Assembly: GCA_033977485.1 (NCBI GenBank)
Contig: CM066991.1
Span: forward strand, 131,955,999 to 132,019,998
Length of the DNA: 64,000 bases
Direction: 5' to 3'
From: Hydrangea macrophylla
Taxonomy: Eukaryota; Streptophyta; Magnoliopsida; Cornales; Hydrangeaceae
A program made the translations under genes and the position numbers. Positions 19,538 to 33,162 of this stretch are shown here, piece by piece. Under the pieces are notes generated by a model. That model did not search any database and was not told the DNA's origin. It saw only the letters and a list, made by a program, of their open reading frames with translations. How positions within the stretch are numbered: position 1 is the stretch's first letter; the number at the start of each line of letters is the position of its first letter.

Positions 19538-19661
19538 CCAATCGATTGCTATTATTGGCAATCGATTGGTATGAAATGACTTCCAATCGATTAGTACTTT
19601 TACCAATCGATTGGCTTTGAATCCATGGCAATCGATTGGGTTCTGTTTCCAATCGATTGCC
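19538..19661. repeat. Phased palindrome cluster, CCAATCGATTGG type, six copies
   Basis: Copies of CCAATCGATTGG or close variants have ATCGAT cores at 19541, 19561, 19586, 19606, 19631 and 19652. Steps are 20, 25, 20, 25 and 21 bp. The linkers differ from one another, so this is not a simple tandem repeat. Each palindrome also reads as two inverted CCAAT words. Confidence 0.9.
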
Positions 19662-19790
19662 ATTGATTTTCCTACAGATTCATGGCAGTGGTTGGGAAAC
19701 AATGTTTTTTCACATTATTCCCAACCAGGATTCTATTCTAGCATGATTGGAATGGAAATAATGAAAAAAAATTGAAACATAAAAGTGAAA

Positions 19791-19964
19791 GAGCAATGCT
19801 AGGGGCACAAACAAACCCACAACTTTTTGGACACAACCTAAATAATGTGTCTATCTCTCTCATGTGTCACTGTGGGGTCCAGTGACATCACAGGAGAGAG
19901 ATAGACACATTATTTAGGTTGTGTCCAAAAGATTGTGGATTTGTTTGTGTCCCAATCTTTACTC
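19791..19964. mobile_element. Hairpin MITE with 9-bp target duplication (Mutator type)
   Basis: A 174-bp element has two long arms, about 60 bp each, that are near-perfect inverted repeats around a short loop (GTGTCACTGTGGGGTCCAGT region). The ends are GAGCAATGCTAGGGG and CCCAATCTTTACTC. It is flanked by AAAGTGAAA at 19782-19790 and 19965-19973, an exact 9-bp duplication typical of Mutator-superfamily elements. A transcript would fold into one long hairpin. Confidence 0.9.
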
Positions 19965-20325
19965 AAAGTGAAATTAAATCTAAACATAGTTCCACTCATG
20001 AAATTCTAATTTACCTATAACCAAACTATGACTAAAACAGAAAATGGAATAACAAAACAACAATGAATAGAACCTGATTGATTATAGAAATTGAGAATGC
20101 AGAACTATCAAGCTTGTAATTGTTTATATCCAAATTAGAATGAAGAAAATCCTACAAAAATCAAGAACAAAAAGCCAACCTCTGACCCCTCTCACTCTCC
20201 TTTATTTATAATGTGATATCCACGAGTTGAATGTGTCTAGGTTCATAATGTAACGACTGTTCGTCGTCATTAACCCTAATTGCTGAGAATCTGCTCCATT
20301 AAAGAGATTTGACTTCCAGATTTTA

Positions 20326-20424
20326 CCAATCGATTGGTAACTGATGGCAATCGATTGGTAATAATACCAATCGATTGGTTAAACTGGCAATCGACTGGTT
20401 TGGATCTCAGAATGGCAATCGATT
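20326..20424. repeat. Phased palindrome cluster, second group in the outer LTR
   Basis: ATCGAT cores (one mutated to ATCGAC) lie at 20329, 20350, 20370, 20390 and 20418. The next copy is at 22946, after the nested LTR. Removing the insertion puts it 19 bp after the 20418 copy, so the nested LTR landed in a linker of this array. Confidence 0.88.
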
Positions 20425-20434
20425 GCTATGATGG

Positions 20435-22938
20435 TGTCATACCCCAACCCGTCTCGTGCGGATTAGGACACGTGTAACAATGCTATAAGCTCCCAATTAC
20501 ATTAATTTGCAAAGAAACATACGAATTACTAAGAAACGCATGTATTTAACCACATTAAACAACTCTATTGTTACAAAATAGGCCCCAAGGGTAAAATGGT
20601 AATTAATAAGGTATAGCAAATTTTATACCAAAAGATAGTTCTTTGAGTCCCGGTTCCAACGCAAAAAACGGCGCGCGAATCCGAGTTTTCTAGAGTGAGT
20701 TATGTCCGTTTCCGTAAAAGTCGACAGTGCTGAATCTGGACCAGCGGATCGATCCGCCCAAAATCGGATCGATCCGGATCTGGCAGAATATCATCTCTGG
20801 CTCCTCCAGAAGCTCCGGATCGATCCGCTCAAGGCCTGGATCGATCCGGTTCCTGCAGAACTCAAATTTTAGCAGATTTCCCCTGTTTTATCAGTTCTAA
20901 ACCTCACCAACACCACATTAAACCTTATGATCACCTCCAAAAACATATTGAAAGCACTCCCAAGTATTCAAATCTTTTATGAACAAGCCAACCAACATAT
21001 TTAAGCATTCCCAAACATTTGTTACCCATGAATTCTATTTCATTTGCATCAAAACAAGCCTTGAAGCTCAACTTTTAGTAAAAACTAATACTTCATGAAA
21101 CTTTGTTAGAAATGAAACCAAGTTATAACCCAATCATAAAACATTAAGGAACCATAGCAAAACTATTTCCAAACATTCTTAAATATCACCAAGCATCTAA
21201 ATCATGAACTCCAACTTTCTTGAATCAAGTTAAATATTTATATAAAGCCTTCCCACAAGAAGGTCAAACTTTACAAAACACTTGGATACCAAAAAGGAAC
21301 TTGACTAAAGTCTATAACCCATGTATCCAAACTTGCCGGAATGATCCAAACATACGACTAACACATAAACCAACCGATTACATAGAAACTTACATAGGTT
21401 CTTTCAGAATTACATTAAACATATGAGTCAAAGCCTTAATTCACGAGGCAAGGAGACTAACCCACAAGTTAAACTATATTACACATTATAAACATATTTA
21501 CAAGACCCAAATCACTCCCCCACTCCCGAGCACGATATTTCCTCTCCGGATATTGCTCCGTACCTGCGGTGGTTGTTATTTACCACAACAGAAACAGAAA
21601 ACGGTTTTCTTAAGCATTTCGCTTAGTGAGTAATCTAAACATGGCTGAATATTTAACATGTGCAATGCAACAATAAACACATAAATCATATTTGTAATCG
21701 CCGAGTCACCGGTTCAATGATTCATTCAGACCCGGGACCTCCCTTGGTCCCGTGGCCACTTCTATTCCTTGGACTTCCGTCTTTCTCGGATTCTTCCTCT
21801 TCACCACCGTTATTACTCCCAACTAATGAATCATTTTTCCGGTGCTCATTGAATACCACATAAACATATAAGCACATAAACATGTAGACACATAAATTCT
21901 TCATAAAGCTAACATGCAATTCACAATTTAGTAACTACATGCTTTCTAAACATGAATAATCAACACAATGAGATCATTCTCTACATCTCTACATCATTGA
22001 TGCCTTGAACATAATTAAACACAACCATTCTTTAGGCTAGAAAACTCACCTTAGCAAGATCTACCCAAATTCAAGCTAGAAATGAAGAATTCCTTCACAA
22101 ATCTTGCTCAATTCCTACCCAAAGTAAATCCTACATAGTTTTGGTTCAACAAATATCATTTATCAAAAACGGTTACCGGAAAAACGTTGCCGAAAATGAA
22201 AACAAGTTACGTGCATGTGATCCTCTTACCTCCACAAGTCCAAAAGTGGTCTCGGATCGTAAATCCGGCAAACGGCGGCGACGGAATGACGAAAAACGTC
22301 GTCGGTGACGGTCCGTCTTCTCTCTCGGAGCTCACCTCTTCTCTTCTTCTTTTAGTTCCATCAAAAATGAGAGTTCTCTTCTCTCTAGCTTAACACATAC
22401 ACACTCATGCATATGCATGAGGTGGCTTAACATCAAATTTGGCCCTTTTTCGTTTATACCCCCGGAATTTCTTAAGTTCTTATTATGAAACCCCCCAAAC
22501 ATTCCATTAACTACCCAATTATCTAATGAGTGTTTGTCTAAGTTTCGTATGGGTCCCAACGTGGGTCCCATATATTTTATGAAGTTGCTATCGTACCTAC
22601 CAATTGTAAATCTTTTTCAATTATGCCCTTATTTGGGTGTCCAAACTAATACCAAATGCTAAACATATATTATCATATGATATGGAAGCATTTAAACAAA
22701 TAATCATATAAATGCATTTAATCACATAAAATGCACATATTTTTATTCAGGCCCTTCACTGGGTCCCACTCCAATACTCGTCCCACCTCACTGGGGACTT
22801 TTCCAATTAGTGTCCCTCTTCTGAACACTTTTTCTGGGCGAGTCCAAAGCCTCCCCTTAATCCATTTTACACACTAATTATATTAATTAATGCATATAAA
22901 ATGATATTTAACCCCTTTTCCCGGGTACGGGTGTTACA
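20435..22938 (+). mobile_element. Solo LTR nested in the outer LTR
   Basis: A 2,504-bp element begins TGTCATACCCCAACCCG and ends CGGGTACGGGTGTTACA, the typical termini of large Ty3/Gypsy LTRs. It is flanked by GATGG at 20430-20434 and 22939-22943. There is no internal coding region. It holds its own palindrome cluster (GGATCGATCC, 20745-20846). Confidence 0.88.
20745..20846. repeat. Phased palindrome cluster, GGATCGATCC type, four copies
   Basis: Four copies have ATCGAT cores at 20748, 20768, 20819 and 20840. The steps within the two pairs are 20 and 21 bp. The core matches the CCAATCGATTGG arrays but the flanks differ, and the host LTR has different termini. Confidence 0.88.
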
Positions 22939-23204
22939 GATGGCAATCGATTGGTACTTGCGTTTCAGTTTTGACTTGTTCTCTTTGTTTCTTGAGCTAT
23001 CTCTTTTAACCTTGTAATTCATTCATACTTCAAAATCTCTATTTATAGGAGCAAACACAATAACATACCACGAAAACCACATCATAGTGTAAAAAGAAAG
23101 ATTAAGACACAATTGCAGGTAAAACCAGAGATATGGGGCTAAATTCAACCAATTTTACTCATTATCGAGCCGATATTGTACAAATATCAGCTCTCATCAA
23201 ACAT

Positions 23205-25160
23205 ACTAGTTGGACAGAGAATTTATTTTAAGAATAAATTTGAAGCATATTGGGGAAGGCTAGAAAAGTTGTGCAGTTCCAACTAAAATGTTCTCTAAAT
23301 ATTCAAGTGAAATTTTATTTTTTATTTTTATTATTTTTGTGTGTGTGTACAAGTCTTTAATAGATCTAGGACTTATTAAAGTGAATCAATGTTTAGTCTC
23401 CTGCTTATTTTCTATCTTATTTATTATGAAAACCAGCACCAAATTATTTTTGATACAAAACGTGTGTTTGAGTGCCTTTAGATTTATATCAACATATGTA
23501 GTGCCCACACAATAGAATCTATCAAACATGTTTACTCGTACTCCTTCTATCCCAATTTTAGAGTCCTACTTCCTTTTTGAAATGTCCCAAAATTAGAGTC
23601 AATTTTAAAAAGTCAAAAGTATTTTATTATGAAATGTCAAAATTATTGAGACCAACATCATGTTGATCTGTCGAGCAGGTTTACTGTCCCAAAATAAGAG
23701 TCCTATTCGAGATACATAAAAACATGATCAGCATTTGTCCCTCTTCTCATTTTCTATTCGACTCTTATTGAGACCAACATCATGTTGATCTGATTTTTGT
23801 TTTCTTTTATTAAATAAAAAAAGACTTGCACACTTGCACTCATACATTTCAAAAATTGGAATATATAGAACCTTAATGCTTAGGAGTAGATAGCATGCCC
23901 AATCTAGAAATTATTTCAACATAAATTCTTATTAAACCAGCATGGTATTGTTTTTGTCCAAAAACACACACACACACACACACACAAACACAAACATCCT
24001 ATACTTTATTCTTTCAGATCAAACCCTGGGTTTTGCAAAATTTCCTGGAAGTTACCCTAAGAAATTCGATGTAGGGTGAAAAGTATATAAGAAAGTAAGG
24101 AGATGGAGGGAGGAGCTATGGACGATACCCAATCAGTTGTCTTTGTGCTCAACTTCTTCTCAGGCATTTGCATCGTTTAATTTCCTCCTAATATACCATG
24201 AATGGAAATTCTCTCCCTCTTTACAAGGCTGCCTGGGGGCAAATAAGTTCTCATTTTCTTCTCATTTTCTTCGACTCTGAGTCTATAAGACACTCTATAC
24301 TTGTTTATATCTATTGATGCACGTACAATGTATCTATCAAATTTTGGATAGACAATGACAAGGAAAAGTGGTTTGTGCACTCTTGCAGTGCAATGCAACT
24401 ATATATAAGTACGGATTCTATGCAGAGAGTTTTGAACTTGGAACAAGTACCTCAAAATGACAACCGTAATACACGCATGATATATAAAGCGAGAAAATGA
24501 AAATAACAGCATTAACCTTGGCAAATGAACACCTCAAATACCCAACAATGCAATAAACATCTATGCACATGCTACAGAATAAACTAGGCATAGAAACTGC
24601 CCCCAACATTCTGCACAAGACCTTAATTTTGTTCACAACAGCGAAAAAGACAATCTTTTGTCTCCAAAATAATCGAATAACTAACTGAGCACCCCAAGTG
24701 CCAATACTCTCAAGCATTCCCAACTTCAATGAATGCCGATAATTAGATAGGAAAGAGAAATAAATTAACTGTTTGTAGGATTCACTGATTCAGATTTAGT
24801 GCCCAGTGATTGAATCAAAGAAAGCCACAAATGTCGGCCACAATTTGAGAGAGAGAGACCATCAAATGACAGCATGCAAAACAATAGACATCATGTGCAA
24901 AATGCCAATATCTATGTATAAGGCGAGCTGTGTGCGACAGAACACAAGTTAATCATAAAGCAAGAAGTTTCTTTGATATCACTAAGAATAAAGTAAACAT
25001 AAAGTTGACAACACAATGCAAGTTCTTCTACTTGAATAATAAAACACTCTCCAAAAACTGACACATTCAAAGGAAAACTAAGTCAAGATTCTTCCAATTG
25101 CTGACAAGAAGGAAAAAGAACTTCAAACCTCCCCCAAAACAAAAAAAGGAACATCGAAAT
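23205..25160. other. Intergenic region between the LTR stack and RPL7
   Basis: No recognisable gene. About 23541-23720 resembles a Stowaway-type MITE (left end ACTCCTTCTATCCCAATTTT, later GTCCCAAAATAAGAGTCCTA in the same sense), but a clean right end was not found. A (CA)n run is at 23967-23986. Short open frames on the minus strand at 24177-24398 and 24418-24729 match no family I know and lack support. Confidence 0.4.
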
Positions 25161-27280
<2,120 letters not shown>

Positions 27281-27375
27281 ATCTATACCAACAATAGAAC
27301 CAAAAATAGAAGCTGATAAAATATTTCCTTTTGGTGCTTTTTGAGTAAAATACTACTTATCAAAAATGTGTACAC

Positions 27376-27396
27376 ACAAAGGGACCAAGGGTGTCT

Positions 27397-27428
<32 letters not shown>

Positions 27429-27439
27429 GGCCAAGGGTG

Positions 27440-27478
<39 letters not shown>

Positions 27479-27492
27479 GGCCAAGGGTGTCT
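27376..27492. repeat. Compound minisatellite with (CA)n in the RPL7 5' UTR intron
   Basis: The unit GGGRCCAAGGGTGTCT occurs three times, separated by (AC)n tracts of increasing length. It lies just upstream of the RPL7 start codon, inside the inferred leader intron. Confidence 0.9.
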
Positions 27493-27980
27493 CAGCTACA
27501 ATGTAAATATGAAGGAAAGCAAGAAAAACAAGTTGGATCCTATGTTTAATGTTAGCTATAAGGTTCAACTTAGCTGGATTACATAGTTGTATTACAACAA
27601 AATTTCAGAACAACGAAATATATATCAACTACACCAACACCGATAACAACAAAAAATCCAATTTGTTTACTTTTTCCTACATTTTCTCAGCAACCAAACA
27701 CAGGACAAGCTTATACATAGATTTATCAAAACGATTCGAACAATCAGAAGTGTATCTATCAAACCAAAATTTGAAACAGCCATTTGTGCATTACTCAAAC
27801 ATAAGATCCCAAAATTTAAACTTCCTTAACAACCAACCTCTAGATTCAGCTTTAATCATATGAATACAGAACAAAAATAAGAGAGAGGCAAAATGAAGAG
27901 GTATAAACAAACCCTAGATTCGTATAACGATCGTAGATCATTCGAAATGACAACGAAGTGAATCCAAATAAGAAGACTCA

Positions 27981-28066
27981 CCGACTTGTGTGAGGCTTTG
28001 TTGAAGATAGAACTAGAGAGAGGCACAAGTTCTGCAGTTGAGCTCTCGAAGCAGAGTGTTAAATTA
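27981..28066 (-). promoter_or_regulatory. RPL7: Inferred 5' UTR exon of RPL7
   Basis: On the minus strand a CTCTCTCTAG-rich segment is followed by the donor CG|GTGAGTCTTC at about 27980. A TAG acceptor sits two bases before the RPL7 ATG at 27280. A short non-coding first exon and a leader intron are common in plant ribosomal protein genes. The transcription start is not determined. Confidence 0.55.
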
Positions 28067-28220
28067 GGGTTTTGTAGGGTTTGTTTGTTTTGGGCTTGGG
28101 CTTGGGCTTGGACTGGAGCTGATTTTTATTCAAGACAATTTACATATGTGTGATTCATGGTCAAGTTAATGGACCCATCTAAAACCCAAACGAGATCCAA
28201 TTTGGCAGCCTTTTTTTTTT

Positions 28221-28796
28221 TTTTATAATACTTTGCTTCCCAAATTTTTATCTCAAAAAAAGGTGCTTTTCAAATGATATGACAGTGTGAGCGCAGCTAA
28301 ATTTTGATTGAAAGTTGTTTATTTGGCCCTATTAACACATCATTTGGAAAACACTTTTGGGATATAAATGCTTCTCAAATTTTTATCCCAAAAGTACCTC
28401 CCAAATGATATGGCAGTGTGCTAGATTTAGGCTTGGTTTGGCCCCCACGTGGTATTTTAAAAGGAACTTATGAAATTTATTACTAAATTGTTTGATAATT
28501 TTATACAATTGACACACTATTATTCAAAAAGACATCATGAAACCAAAAAGCAACCTTGAGTTTTTAAAAGCTCCATTCTAGAGCTTCTAAAAGCTCTCCC
28601 AAAAAAGCTCTAAGTTCAATTTTTACAAAGCTCAAAAACTAGTTACTAAATAAATTAACATGAAATTGTGCTTTAAAAAATGAGAAGCACCAAAATGGGG
28701 GCCAAACTAAGCCTTAATACAGTGGGATCAGTTGAATTTTAATTGTAAGTTCTTTACTTGGCCTCACTGCCACATCATTTGGAAACACTTTTGGGA
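28221..28796. mobile_element. AT-rich MITE copies interrupted by a second MITE
   Basis: The words CTTCCCAAATTTTTATC, CAAATGATATGRCAGTGTG and ACACTTTTGGGATA recur on both sides of the 28430-28713 element. The far right end (GGGATAGACATTTGGGAAGC) is an inverted counterpart of the far left. This fits one or two copies of an AT-rich MITE with the Tourist-like MITE inserted inside. The exact outer ends are uncertain. Confidence 0.55.
28430..28713 (-). mobile_element. Tourist/PIF-Harbinger-like MITE, copy 2
   Basis: The same family as 6621-6905 but in reverse orientation. It is 284 bp, begins GGCTTGGTTTGGCCCCC and ends GGGGGCCAAACTAAGCC. It is flanked by TTA on both sides, the canonical 3-bp target duplication of this superfamily. 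Internal sequence matches copy 1 along its length. Confidence 0.9.
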
Positions 28797-29082
28797 TAGA
28801 CATTTGGGAAGCATGGCATTTTTCATTTTTTTTTCCCCCAAAAAAGACCAGTGAGCCATGCACCTAACTGTGCCTAAGCTTTTGTTAGTCATAACAAATC
28901 CCCCTTCTGTTTATTGAATAATGTTTGATTTATTATAATATATCTAAATTACTATTATCTAATTGTTAAAGATTGAAATGACCTTGGGGCTAGCATTTGG
29001 TTCCATCACTTTCTCTTCCAGTTGAAAATTATATAAATTTAAAAACTATTTATACGAGAAGACATGAAAAGCAAAATCATAA

Positions 29083-29120
29083 ATTTTTTTTTTTTTTTTT
29101 TTTTTTTGGGGGGGGGGGGG
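29083..29120. repeat. T run joined to G run
   Basis: About 25 T are followed by about 14 G. Length is uncertain because homopolymers are error-prone. Confidence 0.85.
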
Positions 29121-29711
29121 GAAGGGGAAATTGTCAAAATGTCGAAAACAAATTTCACATTTCATGAAAAATTGTGAAAATTTCAAAAACTTTTGAAGAG
29201 CTATGAAAATTGTTGAAACACATTTTAAGAAAATAATTTTTGTAGAATGGTGAAAATTTTGTAAATACTTAGTTGATGGGCTCAAACAAATCAACAAAAT
29301 TCATGAAAGACAAATACAACCCAATTTGATCAACAAACATCAAACCATTACTGCTAGAGTTATAACTCATTTACAACAATCTCTATCTTTCTCCTAAGTG
29401 ACATTGGGGCCAATTGAAATTTAACCGAACTTAAGAGAGTGATAAAAATGGTTGTAAATGAATTATAAAAAAATAGTTGTACCTATATCATTGTTCGTCC
29501 ATTAACCACTCAAAAGAGTAGAAAAGAAAGTAACGTTTTGTGAGAAATACAATAACAATTCAACGCAAATTAAACACTAATTAAATTGTCACTGCCATTA
29601 ACATAATCAAAATACTACATATACGCACAGTTGCACTGCCATGAATAAATTAAGAACAATGGCAATGAATTGTAATTGCCATTCCAGGACTTATAACACA
29701 AAGGCTTTAAG
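29121..29711. other. AT-rich intergenic stretch without recognised features
   Basis: I see no coding segment, RNA gene or clear repeat boundary between the T/G run and the LINE tail. Confidence 0.5.
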
Positions 29712-31170
29712 GTTTTTTTTTTTTTTTGGCTAAGAAATATATCATTCAACAAAAGGAAAGAAACAAAGATACAGGGCTCAAGAGGGTTGACTATCTTCCA
29801 TCAAAACAAAAGGAGGAAGATTATCAACAACCCTCAAAGGAGCAATTAAGGGCCCAATGAGCCACATTGTGAGCAACAGAATTAACAACTGTAGGAATGA
29901 TAGCAACATGCCCAAAATAGAAGGAGCTTCAGAAATGAGGGGGAGTCAATGGTCCAATCCGGGGAAGTCTCCCAATTGATGAGAGGATAACACACCAGGA
30001 AAGAGTCTCTCCTTCAAAGATAACATGGTCAAATCCCAAAGATTTTCAGAGGGCAATAGAGAGGGCAGCAGCTTAAGCTTCCGCAATCTTTGGGTTCGTC
30101 TGGGTGAACTTCCAAACACGGGCATTAAGGATCAAGGCCTTATCATCTCTTAACCACTGCAGCAAGGACAAAAGAGCGAGTCAATATGGCAGCATTAAAA
30201 TTAACCTTTAAGGCTTTACCCATCTTAGTGGGAGGAGGAGACCAAGAAGCAGCAGCAAGCAACCTCGGGGGATGAACGGTGGTTTGGGATCGCCAATGAT
30301 CCACAGATTCGGTGGAAGAGATGCAGAGACCACAGTTTGCACATTCCACATGGAAACGGACAGCCAAGAAAGACCATAGTTGGGAGGGCTGTCCAGATAA
30401 TTTTCCAAATGAAGTATTTGTGATGTTCATGCAGATGGGCTTCCCAAAGGGATTTCCAACAAAAAGGAAGAGAGATCCCCAAACCTGTAAGCCTGATCCG
30501 TAAGGTAGGCGGACTTTACAGAAAACAAACCTTTATTCTCAGGAACCCAAATGAGTTTGTCAGTCCCTCCCAGTGGGAAGGTTAATTTGGAGAATGGCTC
30601 GAGTTGTCTCAGGAGTGAACAGATTCAACAAGAGGTTTGAGTTCCAGCCACTGTCATTGGGGAGCATCAACTCTTCAACCTACGAGAAAGTGGAATTAGT
30701 TCCCCTCGAACAAATGGGTCTGAAATTTGGGAGAGAGGGGAGCCAAGGGTCGGACCAAATATTGATATTTTTTCCATTGCCAACCAAGAAGCACACTCCT
30801 TTGGGGAGGATATGGAAAAGCATTACCGAAGAAAAGAGGGAGCCAGCTGGAGAATTAGAGGACCGAGAAGAGAGAAGATTGGTGTCCGTGATGTATTTTT
30901 GAGTGATGATATTCACCCACGATTTTCTACTCTTGGAGAGAGTTTGCCATCCAAGTTTTGCTAAGAGAGCCCGATTGTAATCCTTCATGTGCCAAAAGCC
31001 AAAGACTGTCAAAGCATTTCGGTTTACAAACAGAGAATCCCAGGCTTTTGGAATAAAAGCCCCTCTTCTTTTCTGGCGAAAAACCCCGACAGAAATTCCG
31101 AAACTTTCCATCCAACTTGGAGCAAACTGAAGGGGGACATTCCAGAAAAAAACAAAGCAAAAGCCATAAT
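29712..31170 (-). mobile_element. 5'-truncated, decayed L1-type LINE
   Basis: On the minus strand the 3' end is TTTCTTAGCC followed by poly(A), which appears as a T run at 29713-29728. Upstream, conceptual reading shows the C-terminal part of a plant LINE reverse transcriptase: LLAKLGWQTL, then FLVGNGKNINIWSDPWLP (zf-RVT region), at about 30690-30990. A later segment reads KVNFNAAI, like the start of the RNase H-like domain, near 30190-30205. Frames are interrupted, so it is inactive. The 5' part of ORF2 and all of ORF1 are missing. Confidence 0.8.
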
Positions 31171-33162
31171 TATATACAGGAAGGAAGCTATTGGAACTAA
31201 ATTCACATAGAGTTTATTTAAAACTGAAGAAATGGAATTGATACTATGAATGGATAAGGCAGTGGAATTGAAATCATTTTTAACTCTTGCGCATCGATGA
31301 ACTGATTTCGAAAGCAATAAGATCTGATTCAAAGTAAGTAAGTAAGTACAAAAGGGAATCTCATCAACATTATACTTGAAAATTGAAGTAAATCTACTAG
31401 TAGATTCCAAGAGATTTCGTTTATTATGAGGATTCGAGTATTGAGCCCAAAAAACTGGTTCAATTAGCATAATAGTTTTTTTGCAGATTTAATAGTCGAT
31501 TGTTATCAAGTTTCTGCAGATTGAACTAAACATATTTAGCAATCGAGGTGGTTCTGTAAAAGGAAGACACATCTGATTTGATTCTGAGAGTTTGAAGCAC
31601 TGAGCTTTTTAAATAAGGAAACAAAGGGCAAGATTATCAACATGAAACTATTTGCATTAAAAAATGTTCTTAAGACAACTAAAGTATAGAGCTTATGTCC
31701 TAAATGAGCTAAAAACAGTTGCATGTTTGTAAGTTTTATTTTCATTTTTTGTTTCGTGTTTTGAAAATCCGTATATCTGGGTGGATCATTGCCTTACATT
31801 ATTGTGTTTTTTACTAGTCTAATGCTGGAGATTTGTGCAAAACCAGTTCTCAACATGGATGGAATAAAATTGAGGGCAGTAGCCCCAAAAAGGTCTACAC
31901 GCATGTGGGATTTAAACTCATGCCTTATTAGAAAAACAGTTATATATCCCTTGTAATTCCCACCCTCAAAAACACACATGGTGTTACTCAATGAAATCAT
32001 CTCCACATATCATCTTATTTATTTCCTCAAAAGCGCAAAACATATCCATATTTCCTCTTTTCTGGTTTCTGTAATAACTTGAAAATTTTCAATTTGTAAT
32101 ATTTTGTCATCTTTTCTTGTTGGTTTTCTTTCATTTCTCTTTCCATTTACATTCTGTAAATTTGCAAACCAGCTGGAGCCTTAAAGTTGAAGCCAAAAAA
32201 AAATAGGAAAACTAATATGGTGGGTACTAAATACTATTTCAAATTATCTGAGAGCTAATGATTTATGTGTTGGAGGCACATACAAAGGATTTGTAAAAAC
32301 TGTAAGTAATCATTTTGTAGCATTCGATCATCATCACCGTCATTGTAATCTTACAAGTAAGGTAACCTGCAACACCCCGAGCGGTTCACTGGCCTAACAA
32401 TGTGACAGGCCTGTCGCATGGGCTCTTAAAATGATTTAACCCTAAGTTGTTAGTAGTGGCCCACTTTACCTCTACATATAACAGTCTAGCAATACTTTAC
32501 TGCTATTATTGGCCTGTGGCATGGCTCTTAAAATGTTTTAACCTTAAGTTGTTAGTAGTGGCCCACTTTACCACTACATATAACAGCCTTAACAATATTT
32601 TACTGCTATTATTGGGAAACTCATTCCGGTTCCGAAAACTCCATTTGCCTAGTTTAAGCTTCCAGTATCTCTAAAGAAAACACCCTCCAGTCAAAATATA
32701 GGCACTCCCTAGTCCCTACTAATCACCAACCATACACCAATTTTGATTCAATTTCTGGACCAGTTGCTGAAAATATTCTCCTCTACTGCCTGCCTTGTAA
32801 CCATCATATAATTTTCAACCACAGATACAGATAACTCAAGAAAATGGCAAATAATTTTCCAATTTAAATTTATATAGAATCAAACAGTTGTTACAATGAA
32901 TCAGGAAATAGTTTTCAATAGAATACATTCAACATGTGACTACTATACCCTACTAGAGTTTGCTTTTCCACTATATGGTTTGAGGTACTCAGGACCCCAA
33001 TCAATGGGAAAGCAATAACACTGTATACAACCTGCTTGCCTTCTCGCAAAGGAAAAATAAAAAATAAAAACTTGATCCAGGAAAATTACGAAAATGCCCA
33101 TCGATGAAGGCATTGAGAGGTCTTTCTCAATAACTCTCTTCAAATTTCTTTCACATGAAGAG
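31171..33162. other. Intergenic region downstream of the MSR-type gene
   Basis: No gene recognised. A two-copy tandem repeat is listed separately. AACACCCCGAGCGGTTCAC near 32371 resembles Gypsy LTR starts, but no LTR end or target duplication was found. The 3' UTR of the MSR-type gene lies at the right edge. Confidence 0.4.
32408..32615. repeat. Two-copy tandem repeat of about 103 bp
   Basis: Units starting GGCCTGTSGCATGG at 32408 and 32511 share nearly all of their length, through CTGCTATTATTGG. Confidence 0.9.

Larger units (their letters stand above)
18855..23199. mobile_element. Solo LTR (outer element of a nested stack)
   Basis: It starts TGACACG, ends CTCATCA, and is flanked by the identical 5-bp target duplication AACAT (18850-18854 and 23200-23204). 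Without the nested solo LTR and its duplication it is about 1.84 kb. No gag-pol or second LTR is present, so it is a solo LTR left by LTR-LTR recombination. It carries twelve ATCGAT-centred palindromes in two clusters, a hairpin MITE (19791-19964) and a second solo LTR (20435-22938). Strand is not decided. Confidence 0.8.

Noticed and set aside
24418..24729. 103-codon Cys-rich frame on the minus strand
   Set aside because: No known domain, no splice context and no composition difference from surrounding DNA.
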